DNA of 6,749 nt from Dehalococcoidia bacterium (GCA_030691835.1 JAUYDO010000188.1:1-6749), one strand, 5' to 3'. Shown: positions 1 through 6,451, counted from the first letter of the stretch. Translations and numbers: made by a program. Notes: generated from the letters alone by a model not told the origin.

Positions 1-1004
1 TGATTGATGTCTTCAACCATGTACTGCCGCCTAGGTATCTCAAGGAGCGCGGCGAAAGAGCGGTGGCGAGGTTCTCTTCGCTGAACTACGCCAAATATCC
101 TGAGGGTAACCCGGCGTTATCCAATATGGATGTCCGGTTCAGAATAATGGACAGGTTTGAGGGTCTGGTCCAGGTGCTGACCATAGCCGGACCGAATATA
201 GAGAGCATAACCGAACCCGGAGACGCGGTGGAACTGGCAACAATAGCCAACGACGAAATGGCAGAGCTTGTCTACCGCTATCCCGATAGATTCGTGGCGG
301 CTATAGCCTGTTTGCCCATGAGTGACGTCGATGCGGCGCTGAAGGAAGCAGACCGCGCTATAAACGACCTGAAATTCCGGGGGGTAGAGATATTTACCGA
401 TATTAACGGCAAACCCATCGACTCACCGGAGTTCTTGCCTCTTTACGAAAAAATGGAAAAGTATGACCTGCCGGTGTTTCTACACCCCCGCCGCGAGAAC
501 CTGAAGGCGGATTACCCGGGCGAGAAAGAGTCGAAGTACCTCATATTCACCAATTTCGGCTGGCCATATGAAACTTCTATATCCATGTCGCGCCTGGTGT
601 TCGGCGGCGTGCTCCAGAAATACCCTGACCTCAAGGTCATCACCCACCACGCCGGCGCTATGGTGCCGTTCTTCTGTAACAGGATTAATTTAGCCCATGA
701 CTACCACGAAATGCGCCTGGGACGAAAAGGTGAACCCTATCTCACCCGACCGCGGCTGGACTACTTCCGCCGGTTCTACTGTGACACGGCGATACAGGGC
801 AACACGGCGGCGCTGATGTGCGCCTATGCGTTCTTCGGCGCCGGGCACATGCTGTTCGGCACCGATGCGCCTCACGACAACCAGCTTGGGGAAAGATTCA
901 CCCGCGAGACCATCCGCTCCGTAGAGGAGATGACCATATCCGATGCGGAGAAGAAAATGATATTTGAAGACAATGCCAGAAGAGTCCTCCGCCTGCCGCT
1001 GTGA
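1..1004 (+). CDS. Amidohydrolase of the Amidohydro_2 (ACMSD-like) family, start codon cut by window edge
   Basis: The frame is open from base 3 and reads I-D-V-F-N-H-V-L-P-P before a GTG at 63, so that GTG is internal. The first two window bases are TG, so the true start is probably an NTG one base outside the window, giving about 334 residues, a normal length for the family. Numbered that way, the TIM-barrel metal motif is D3-V-F5-N-H7, where the usual first His is Phe. H162 (VFLHPRR), H216/H217 (THHAGAMVPFF) and D289 (FGTDAPHD) match the later metal and catalytic positions of ACMSD-type decarboxylases and hydrolases. No signal peptide is visible, so it should be cytoplasmic. Family members decarboxylate or hydrolyse aromatic and cyclic acids; the substrate cannot be read here. 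Loss of one metal ligand may mean altered metal binding. It is followed by a gene relic, not an operon partner. The fold assignment is firm and the reaction is not known. Confidence 0.88.
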   Translation, partial: IDVFNHVLPPRYLKERGERAVARFSSLNYAKYPEGNPALSNMDVRFRIMDRFEGLVQVLTIAGPNIESITEPGDAVELATIANDEMAELVYRYPDRFVAAIACLPMSDVDAALKEADRAINDLKFRGVEIFTDINGKPIDSPEFLPLYEKMEKYDLPVFLHPRRENLKADYPGEKESKYLIFTNFGWPYETSISMSRLVFGGVLQKYPDLKVITHHAGAMVPFFCNRINLAHDYHEMRLGRKGEPYLTRPRLDYFRRFYCDTAIQGNTAALMCAYAFFGAGHMLFGTDAPHDNQLGERFTRETIRSVEEMTISDAEKKMIFEDNARRVLRLPL

Positions 1005-1060
1005 AAAAGCATCTGCGGATTCTCATTATGTGGCATATCCACCGTAGTCCCAGCGTATAA

Positions 1061-1213
1061 CGGCGCTCCGCTTATCACAATTCCAAGACCCCGGCATCTA
1101 TTCAGAGTCTCGCCCCCGAATTCGGGGCACATACTGAAGAGGTGCTCTTAGAAACACCTGGCTACTCGTGGGATGAGATAGCCAGGCGGCGCGAACAGGG
1201 CACATTTGGTTGA
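1061..1213 (+). pseudogene. 3' relic of a CaiB/BaiF-type (family III) CoA-transferase
   Basis: Fifty codons between a TAA at 1058-1060 and the TGA at 1211-1213 read as the C-terminal tail of a family III acyl-CoA transferase. They include NSKTPASIQSLAPEFGAH followed by TEEVLLETPGYSWDEIARRR and a short end. The pattern S-x-TP...aPe.G.HteeVL.e..GYsw.eia is characteristic of the end of CaiB/BaiF/Frc proteins, which are normally about 400 residues. There is no start, no catalytic Asp and no upstream in-frame homology, so only the last eighth of the gene remains. Intact relatives move CoA between carboxylic acids and often sit beside catabolic genes. The call rests on recalled family patterns; a short unrelated ORF is possible but unlikely given the run of matching positions. 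Confidence 0.72.
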
Positions 1214-1447
1214 CACTATCATCCGGTTATATTACCATTCAAGTACACAAGATGGTGCAGGAGGTGACTGGTGTAAAAGGCGTTTACAATTATCATCTAA
1301 GAACAGGGATTTTAATATTCAGTATATTGGGTTATGTGTGAGTGACAGAGTGCATTGTAAACCATGCACTTTATCTTATGCGTAGTTGATGGGGGATATG
1401 AAACAAGGATGTTGTGAAACTACCAGTGTATTCAGGAGGGCAATAAA
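1214..1447. other. Intergenic leader with no gene seen
   Basis: This stretch lies between the CoA-transferase relic and the second amidohydrolase. I see no convincing coding sequence, tRNA or strong hairpin. A TTGACA at 1210-1215 and a TATATT at 1228-1233 resemble promoter boxes, but they are only 12 bp apart, which is too close for a normal sigma-70 promoter. A small ATG frame at 1398-1460 runs across the start of the next gene and is probably chance. The stretch probably holds the promoter for the 1448-3639 pair, but I cannot place it. Confidence 0.4.
1434..1440 (+). promoter_or_regulatory. Shine-Dalgarno site of the second amidohydrolase
   Basis: AGGAGGG lies 7 nt before the ATG at 1448. 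It is a near-ideal ribosome binding site and fixes that ATG as the start. Confidence 0.8.
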
Positions 1448-2401
1448 ATGTATTTTATAGATTGTGAGACCCACCTCTGGCCGCCAATGGATGACTTGAG
1501 CTATTTCCCCAATTTCAAAAGGTACAGTGCTACGGCTAAGGGACTTGGCGCCATACTCTCAAGCAAGGAGGCTCTTCTCCCTGAAAAACGCGTGGCAAGT
1601 GCCGATGCGCTAATTAAATCTATGGATGAAGGGGGCGTTACTCACTCGTGCACGCTTCCTGAAATAATGCTGGGTCTATCCTACGGGCACCGGGCACGTT
1701 CCACCAACGGTTGGCTAGCCAAGGAAATAGAAAAATATCCCGACCGGCTTATTGGTGTGGCTAATGTGGGACCCATTTCCATGAGAGGCAAAGGCGCCAT
1801 ATGGGAGCTTAAATATCTGGTGAAGGAACGCGGGTTCAAAGCCTGCAAGGTGTACGCACCTGATGATTGTCCGCTGAATGACCCGCAAATGTGGCCACTT
1901 TACGAAACTATTCAGGAGCTTGGGATTGCGCTCTTTGTGCATACGGGAATAGCATACCTGCAACCCGGTCGCAGTGCATACTGTCACCCTATGCTGCTGG
2001 AGCAGGTGTGCGCTGATTTCCCGGAGATTCCTATCGTGGCGTACCATATGGGATATCCTTACTTCCGTGAACTCATAATGCTCGCAATGTTGAACCAGAA
2101 CCTGTACCTCAGTACCAGCCTTTTATGGCAATTAACCCGTGGTGACCATTCGCCAACATTGTTTGGCGAGATAATAGGCGAAGCCATCGCCTTTACCGGC
2201 ACTGACAGACTCATTTGGGGGACAGATTGGTCCGGGAGTTATCTGTCTGTCAAAGCAATGACTGAAGTGGTGAAAAACTATCAGATACCGGAGGAAGTTC
2301 AGAAACGGTGTGGATATAGCCCATTAACTGATGAGGACAGACGAAAGTGGGCTGGTCTGAACCTGGCGAAAATCCTGAAAATAGAAGGAGGGACTAAATG
2401 A
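1448..2401 (+). CDS. Amidohydrolase with Glu-x-His metal motif, decarboxylase-like
   Basis: A complete 317-residue protein of the Amidohydro_2/ACMSD family. Its N-terminal motif is D5-C-E7-T-H9, followed by H165 (LFVHTG), H200 (VAYHMGYPYF) and D260 (IWGTDWSGSY). Glu instead of His at the first metal position is the arrangement described for gamma-resorcylate decarboxylase and related non-oxidative aromatic-acid decarboxylases, so a decarboxylase role is favoured over hydrolysis. The substrate is unknown. No signal peptide or membrane segment is seen. The start is supported by AGGAGGG 7 nt upstream. The stop overlaps the start of the flavin reductase gene as ATGA, so the two are translationally coupled and probably act in one pathway. 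The protein is clearly diverged from the amidohydrolases at 1-1004 and 4058-5080, so it is not a recent duplicate of either. Confidence 0.9.
   Translation: MYFIDCETHLWPPMDDLSYFPNFKRYSATAKGLGAILSSKEALLPEKRVASADALIKSMDEGGVTHSCTLPEIMLGLSYGHRARSTNGWLAKEIEKYPDRLIGVANVGPISMRGKGAIWELKYLVKERGFKACKVYAPDDCPLNDPQMWPLYETIQELGIALFVHTGIAYLQPGRSAYCHPMLLEQVCADFPEIPIVAYHMGYPYFRELIMLAMLNQNLYLSTSLLWQLTRGDHSPTLFGEIIGEAIAFTGTDRLIWGTDWSGSYLSVKAMTEVVKNYQIPEEVQKRCGYSPLTDEDRRKWAGLNLAKILKIEGGTK
2385..2391 (+). promoter_or_regulatory. Shine-Dalgarno site of the flavin reductase, inside the preceding gene
   Basis: AAGGAGG lies within the last codons of the amidohydrolase, 6 nt before the ATG at 2398. With the ATGA stop/start overlap it allows coupled re-initiation and supports the chosen start. 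Confidence 0.8.
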
Positions 2402-3639
2402 AATTTGAGAATCTGCTCAAACCTGTCAAGATTGGGTCGGTGAAAATCAAAAACAGAATATCCATGGCTCCGTGCAATGTGCACTTTTCTGATGGCAGAG
2501 GTTATCCGACTGATGCGGATACGTGCTATTACGCCGCCAGGGCAAAGGGCGGCATCGGCTTAACCATCGTGGGAGCAGTCATGGCGAACCGCGAGGATGC
2601 TGAGGCGGCATCCTTGGTCATACCCCGGCTGGATGATGTGTCACACGTCGGTCCGTTTCAGGAAATCGTGGAATCAATACACGAGTGGGACAGCGTGGCC
2701 TTTATACAGCTTGTGCCTGGTCTGGGAAGACAATCACGCCTCCCCAGAGCACCGGTCATGGTGCCGTCTATCGTTCCGATGGAGAAGCCAGGTGAGTTGG
2801 AAATCAAACAGTTGAAAGCTGTGAGCACTCGTTTTCTGCCCATGATACGGGGTGCTGGCTACGGGAATCTGAAAGAAATGACCATAGCAGACATTGCAAG
2901 GTTAGTAGAAAATTACGGAAAATCAACACTGCTGGCTTTGTATGCCGGTTTTGATGGGATAGAAATCCATGCGCCGCACGGTTATTTGGTACACCAGTTC
3001 CTCTCCCCGCGGACGAACAAGAGGACTGACCGCTACGGTGGACCTATTGAGAATCGCATGAGATTCCTGATGGAGCTAATAGATGTAACCAGAGCTACTG
3101 TTGAGGACAGGTGTGCCGTTGGGGTAAGAATCGCCGCTAATGAGCACATGCCAGGCGGAATGACTGTTGAGGATGTGGGGATTATAACCAAGGAATGTGT
3201 GAAGAGAGGGGTGGATTATATCCACCTGTCAGATGGGTGCATGGAAGCCCGCAAGTATTTCTTCCCGGAAGAAGAATCAGACCATCTGCTGGATGAGGCA
3301 AAGCAGATAAGACAGGGGCTTGGCGTTCCGCTGATAACGCCATCTGTCCATGACCCGGCACATGGCGACGCAGCGATTGCGGCTGGGAAGACTGACATGA
3401 TATCCTTGGGGAGACAGTTAATGGCTGACCCCGACTGGGCTAATAAGGTAATGGAAGGCAGAGTAGGGGATATTAACAGATGCCGTAGAGATGCCACTTG
3501 TTTGATGTGGCTTTTTACTGAAGGTAGAGTAAGATGTGCTTATAATCCGAACCTTGGCAGGGAGAGATTTATGCCTGAGTACTGGCCTCAGAAAATAGAT
3601 GCCAAGCTACCCCCCTCATTAATGAAAAAAGGTAAATAG
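2398..3639 (+). CDS. Old-yellow-enzyme/2-enoate reductase-type flavin oxidoreductase, single-domain form
   Basis: A 413-residue FMN-binding TIM barrel of the NADH:flavin oxidoreductase family (PF00724 type). It opens with the typical NLLKPVKIGSVKIKNRISMAP. It also has IQLVPGLGRQS (Q104) and EIHAPHGYLVHQFLSPRTN with H191, H194 and Y196, which match the substrate-binding pair and proton donor of OYE, then RTDRYGG and SLGRQLMADPDW. The end carries C362-x2-D365-x2-C368-x11-C380, the place of the four-Cys 4Fe-4S motif in 2,4-dienoyl-CoA reductase and 2-enoate reductase, with the second Cys replaced by Asp. Those relatives are about 650 residues with a C-terminal FAD/NAD(P)H domain. This one ends at the linker (LMKKGK, then tandem TAG TAA), so electrons must come from another protein or by direct NAD(P)H binding. 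It probably reduces an activated C=C bond. It is coupled to the upstream amidohydrolase by a 4-bp overlap and followed by a strong hairpin. Confidence 0.92.
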   Translation: MKFENLLKPVKIGSVKIKNRISMAPCNVHFSDGRGYPTDADTCYYAARAKGGIGLTIVGAVMANREDAEAASLVIPRLDDVSHVGPFQEIVESIHEWDSVAFIQLVPGLGRQSRLPRAPVMVPSIVPMEKPGELEIKQLKAVSTRFLPMIRGAGYGNLKEMTIADIARLVENYGKSTLLALYAGFDGIEIHAPHGYLVHQFLSPRTNKRTDRYGGPIENRMRFLMELIDVTRATVEDRCAVGVRIAANEHMPGGMTVEDVGIITKECVKRGVDYIHLSDGCMEARKYFFPEEESDHLLDEAKQIRQGLGVPLITPSVHDPAHGDAAIAAGKTDMISLGRQLMADPDWANKVMEGRVGDINRCRRDATCLMWLFTEGRVRCAYNPNLGRERFMPEYWPQKIDAKLPPSLMKKGK

Positions 3640-3662
3640 TAAAAAACCACACGGGTGTGAAT

Positions 3663-3690
3663 GAGGGATTGAGCAGTGGCTCAATCCCTC
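3663..3690 (+). terminator. Perfect 12-bp hairpin after the reductase gene
   Basis: GAGGGATTGAGC and GCTCAATCCCTC pair perfectly around the loop AGTG, 24 nt after the stop codon. No T-run follows, so it is not a classical intrinsic terminator. It could be a terminator of weak or factor-assisted type, or an mRNA 3'-end stabiliser. It marks the end of the two-gene unit. Confidence 0.6.
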
Positions 3691-3695
3691 CCAGT

Positions 3696-3710
3696 CTATT
3701 GAGCCAATAG
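3696..3710. repeat. Small second hairpin
   Basis: CTATTG, AGC, CAATAG forms a 6-bp stem with a 3-nt loop, 5 nt after the larger hairpin. It may be chance or part of the same 3'-end structure. Confidence 0.3.
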
Positions 3711-3792
3711 AACCCGAGAGTCAAAAACTATGTTAAAGTAAGACGTGAATGGCGGATAGCATCGGCAGCCAGGATTTAGGGACTCGCGTTGA

Positions 3793-3957
3793 TTATGAAT
3801 CATACCAGCCAAAGTCGCTTACAGCTTGCATCATAGCCCAGACATTGGCTTCAGTGGTTCTGGGCGGTAGTTCGCACCCCGGCGCTAATATAAAACCGCA
3901 GGGACATTTCTTTCCTTTCTCAATGGTCCTTTTTGTATATTCGTAGCCCCTGGCAAG
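3793..3957 (-). pseudogene. 3' relic of a uroporphyrinogen decarboxylase-family (corrinoid methyltransferase-like) gene
   Basis: Read on the minus strand, 54 codons end at a TAA (3795-3793). They contain CGFILAPGCELPPRTTEANV followed by WAMMQAVSDFGWYDS. The pattern GGFIL.PGCe.PP.tp.eNv.AM..A...yG is the C-terminal signature of URO-D superfamily proteins, which include heme-pathway HemE and many cobamide-dependent methyltransferases of anaerobes. Intact proteins are about 340-380 residues. In-frame stops immediately upstream (TGA at 3960-3958, another before it) and no visible continuation show that only the last sixth remains. The heme and methyltransferase branches cannot be told apart from this tail, though LAPGCELPP reads more like the methyltransferase side. 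It lies antisense to the flanking genes. Confidence 0.75.
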
Positions 3958-3992
3958 TCATCAATACCATCTGTCCCGGCGTAACCCATAAA

Positions 3993-3998
3993 TATAAT
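3993..3998 (+). promoter_or_regulatory. Possible -10 box upstream of the third amidohydrolase
   Basis: TATAAT, a perfect sigma-70 -10 consensus, lies 59 nt before the ATG at 4058 in an AT-rich patch. No good -35 box is found at 15-19 bp upstream (the region reads CTGTCC), so this is a candidate only. Confidence 0.35.
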
Positions 3999-4031
3999 TG
4001 AATAACAAATAGAAGAGTGTCCAGGTGAATT

Positions 4032-4055
4032 AAAGGAGGACTAAAAGGAGGACTA
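4032..4055 (+). repeat. Tandem duplication of a 12-bp Shine-Dalgarno unit
   Basis: AAAGGAGGACTA occurs twice head to tail just before the ATG at 4058. The second copy places AAGGAGG 6 nt from the start, which is ideal. The first copy's AAGGAGG is 18 nt away and too far for direct use. The repeat may raise local ribosome recruitment or simply reflect slippage. It supports the start of the downstream gene. Confidence 0.85.
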
Positions 4056-4057
4056 AT

Positions 4058-5080
4058 ATGTTAAAAGAAAAATGGCTTATTATTGATAGTCATATCCACT
4101 ATATTCCAAAGAAGGCTGTTTCCAAAGCAGGTATTAGTGGGGGTTTTGACTATACAGCTCCTTTGCGCGGAGAAATGGTCACTTCATATGGAAGGGCGCA
4201 AGATATTGAAGGGATGATACAGATAATGGAGGACTCAGGAGTCGACTTGGCGGTACTAAACCAGACAGCCTGGAGTCCGCAAGGAATTGAAATGTGCAAA
4301 ATAATGAATGACAGTTATGCCGAAGTAGGACAGAAGTATCCCGGCAAGTTCATTCTATGTGGTCACGTCCCGCTACAACAGGGACAGGATGTTATAAATG
4401 AAATCGACCGCTGTATAAATGCTCTTGGCATCAAGGGTATGGCACTGGTATCTTCTATGCCTGATGTTTCTCTCGATTCACCCCAAATGTGGACTGTCTA
4501 CGAAAAAATCAACGACCTGGATGTTCCGATTGTTGTTCATCCCACAGTTAGAGTTCCCATATGGGGAGGGGGAAAGAAATACGGTATGTGCTGGTCAGTT
4601 GCCAGAGAATACGACATCGCAAAAGCCACAGTGGAAGTTATGTACGGCGTACTCAAAGATTTCCCAAATCTAAAATTCCTGATGCCACATTATGGAGGTG
4701 GCATGCCAGGTCAAATAGGTAGACTCAGAGCGCAATACAATCCCGATAATAGGAACTGGGGCACAGCTGGCGAAATTAAGTTTTCAATCAAAACGCCAAG
4801 AGAGCTTGATGAAATGGGATTATCACAGGCTTTTGACGAGTTGTTTGATAAATTGTATTTTGACATGGCCGGAGCTGGTGGCGGCTGGATACCAGCGATA
4901 AAGGCGGCTATAAATACTATAAGAACTGACCGAATATGCTTTGGCACAGATTACCCTTATGATATTCACACTCCTGAGGATATAAGAACGTTTATAACCA
5001 ATATTAAGACTCTTGACATCCCGGAGCATGATAAAAGATTAATATTAGGAGAAAATATTAAGAGACTCTTTAATATCTAA
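4058..5080 (+). CDS. Amidohydrolase with intact His-x-His metal motif (ACMSD-like)
   Basis: A complete 340-residue Amidohydro_2 family protein. It keeps the full metal set: D10-S-H12-I-H14, H161 (IVVHPTVR), H211 (LMPHYGGGMP) and D298 (CFGTDYPYD). This is the only one of the three amidohydrolases here with the canonical HxH. The length is that of ACMSD and related decarboxylases and hydrolases acting on aromatic or cyclic acids; the exact substrate is not readable. The start is fixed by AAGGAGG 6 nt upstream in a duplicated leader. It has its own leader and a possible TATAAT, so it is probably transcribed apart from the 1448-3639 pair. By eye it is the most AT-rich gene in the window. It is convergent with queA, with a recombinase-like relic between them and no clear terminator after it. 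Confidence 0.92.
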   Translation: MLKEKWLIIDSHIHYIPKKAVSKAGISGGFDYTAPLRGEMVTSYGRAQDIEGMIQIMEDSGVDLAVLNQTAWSPQGIEMCKIMNDSYAEVGQKYPGKFILCGHVPLQQGQDVINEIDRCINALGIKGMALVSSMPDVSLDSPQMWTVYEKINDLDVPIVVHPTVRVPIWGGGKKYGMCWSVAREYDIAKATVEVMYGVLKDFPNLKFLMPHYGGGMPGQIGRLRAQYNPDNRNWGTAGEIKFSIKTPRELDEMGLSQAFDELFDKLYFDMAGAGGGWIPAIKAAINTIRTDRICFGTDYPYDIHTPEDIRTFITNIKTLDIPEHDKRLILGENIKRLFNI

Positions 5081-5146
5081 GCGGTAGATACAAATAGCGA
5101 TTAACTCAAAACCAAGAGAATTTAGGGCTCCCAAACTTAGATCTAG

Positions 5147-5286
5147 TGCATAGTTACTCGGCTACGCGATACTAATATTGAAAGGGCTTTTTTAACGAGA
5201 AACGTGACCTGGTTTCCAAGTTGGGGATTAAAGTGTACCCTTCGGAAGATGGGAAAGTCATCCGTATATCTTCAGTCCTGCAATTT
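5147..5286 (+). pseudogene. Probable 3' relic of a site-specific (serine-type) recombinase
   Basis: From 5182 one frame reads KGFFNEKRDLVSKLGIKVYP followed by a further dozen residues of the same character. This resembles the tail of large serine recombinases, where an EKR.L...LgikV segment is followed by a short beta strand. Upstream, a second frame (from 5147: CIVTRLRDTNIERAF) joins it at the run of six T (5188-5193). One extra T would fuse the two frames, so a single-base deletion in that run is a plausible cause of decay. Stop codons lie before it and no N-terminal catalytic domain is present. The family call is from pattern memory and is tentative. It sits between the third amidohydrolase and queA. 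Confidence 0.4.
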
Positions 5287-5311
5287 GCCCCTTCACCATT
5301 AAAGTTTCCCC

Positions 5312-6322
5312 TCAAAAAATCAGCATCGCATCACCGAAGCTGTAGAAGCGGTACTGGTGTGCGATGGCTTCCCGATAAGCCCTGCCTATTAGCTCTTTGC
5401 CGGCGAAGGCGGAAACCAGCATGAGCAGGGTCGATTTGGGCAGGTGGAAGTTGGTTATCATGGCATCGGTAACTTTGAACTGGTAGCCGGGCAGTATGAA
5501 TAGCTTTACCCAGCCTTCAAATGGCGACACGGTGCCGTCAGCCTGGACTGCCTCTTCCAGCAACCTCACCGTCGTCGTGCCGACGCAGATAATGCGCCGG
5601 CGCTCTACCCTGGCCTGGGTAATCTCACGGGCGACTTCTTGACTTATAACGCCGTACTCCGGGTATATCGGGTGCTCGAGCGGGTCTTCCTCGCGGATGG
5701 GGCGGAAGGTGTTCAGCCCTATGTGCAGGGTCACAAACAGGCACTTCACTCCCTTATCTTTGATTTTGTCGAGTAGCTCCGGCGTGAAGTGCAGTCCGGC
5801 AGTAGGCGCGGCGACACTGCCCTCTTTTTCGGCGAAGACCGTCTGGTAGCGCTCCGGGTCGGAGAGCGGAGTGTGGATATACGGCGGCAGGGGCACCTTA
5901 CCGAGCCGTGGCAGTACCGATTCATCGGAGAAGCTGATAACCCTTATTCCGCCGTCCCTGAGCTCCTGTACTTCCGCGGTGACTCCGCCGTCCAGTTCCA
6001 ATCTGGTGCCGGCTTTCACCTTTTTCTTAGAGCCGACCAGGGTCTCCCATATGTTGGGCTTGAGCCGCTGTAGCAGAAGGATTTCCGCTTCGCCGCCGCT
6101 GTCTATCCGCCTGGCGAAGAGGCGGGCGCGTATAACCCGGGTATCATTGAAGACCAGGACATCGCCTGCTTTGAGATATTCAGGCAGTTCGAAGAACCTG
6201 CGGTGCTGTATCGAGCCATCGCTCCGGCACAATACCATTAGCCGTGAATGGTCCCTGTGCTCAACGGGTGTCTGCGCGATAAGCTCCTGAGGCAGTGTGT
6301 AGTCAAAATCGGTGGTTTTCAT
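5312..6322 (-). CDS. queA: S-adenosylmethionine:tRNA ribosyltransferase-isomerase (epoxyqueuosine synthase step)
   Basis: A complete 336-residue QueA. It transfers and isomerises the ribosyl group of S-adenosylmethionine onto preQ1 at the wobble position (G34) of tRNAs for Asp, Asn, His and Tyr, giving epoxyqueuosine, in the cytoplasm. Hallmarks are DFDYTLPQELIAQTP at the N-terminus, FNDTRVIRARL (58-68), LPPYIHTPL (145-153), EGSVAAPTAGLHFT (167-180), TFRPI (205-209), ITNFHLPKSTLLMLV (289-303) and RFYSFGDAMLIF at the end. I chose the ATG at 6322 because QueA proteins begin M-K-x-x-D-F-D-Y. A TTG at 6349 would add nine residues with no family support. The ribosome site is weak (GCGGGA). All key motifs are intact. 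It stands alone here: no tgt or other queuosine gene is in view, and its neighbours on the left run convergently. Confidence 0.97.
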   Translation of the reverse strand: MKTTDFDYTLPQELIAQTPVEHRDHSRLMVLCRSDGSIQHRRFFELPEYLKAGDVLVFNDTRVIRARLFARRIDSGGEAEILLLQRLKPNIWETLVGSKKKVKAGTRLELDGGVTAEVQELRDGGIRVISFSDESVLPRLGKVPLPPYIHTPLSDPERYQTVFAEKEGSVAAPTAGLHFTPELLDKIKDKGVKCLFVTLHIGLNTFRPIREEDPLEHPIYPEYGVISQEVAREITQARVERRRIICVGTTTVRLLEEAVQADGTVSPFEGWVKLFILPGYQFKVTDAMITNFHLPKSTLLMLVSAFAGKELIGRAYREAIAHQYRFYSFGDAMLIF

Positions 6323-6430
6323 ATCCCGCAATGAGAATTCTAACAGCAAACAAGGTACAGGTGCAAAGAAATTTAAGCAACGAGTTGCTCCGAAAATAGA
6401 CTTTCGCAGGAAGATGCGCCCATCCGCTGA

Positions 6431-6451
6431 CCCCTTCCCAACGGGAAGGGG
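6431..6451. repeat. GC-rich 9-bp hairpin
   Basis: CCCCTTCCC and GGGAAGGGG pair perfectly around AAC. On the plus strand a run of five T (6458-6462) follows after 6 nt, giving a terminator-like look in the direction opposite to queA. No plus-strand gene precedes it closely. Confidence 0.6.

Noticed and set aside
63..65. GTG as the start of the first amidohydrolase
   Set aside because: The frame is open to the window edge and the residues before it carry the family's N-terminal metal motif, so this GTG is internal.
1114..1127. Perfect palindrome CCCCGAATTCGGGG
   Set aside because: It falls in codons for the conserved P-E-F-G of the CoA-transferase tail and is explained by coding sequence.
1210..1233. 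TTGACA and TATATT as a promoter for the 1448 gene
   Set aside because: The boxes are separated by only 12 bp and TTGACA overlaps the stop of the CoA-transferase relic.
1398..1460. A 20-codon leader peptide overlapping the second amidohydrolase start
   Set aside because: It has no recognisable attenuator or repeated-codon pattern, and the AGGAGGG inside it serves the larger gene.
3749..3946. A 65-residue plus-strand protein
   Set aside because: It is the antisense shadow of the URO-D family relic and has no ribosome site.
6337..6342. TAGAAT as the queA -10 box
   Set aside because: It would give a leader of only a few bases and lacks a suitable -35 box.
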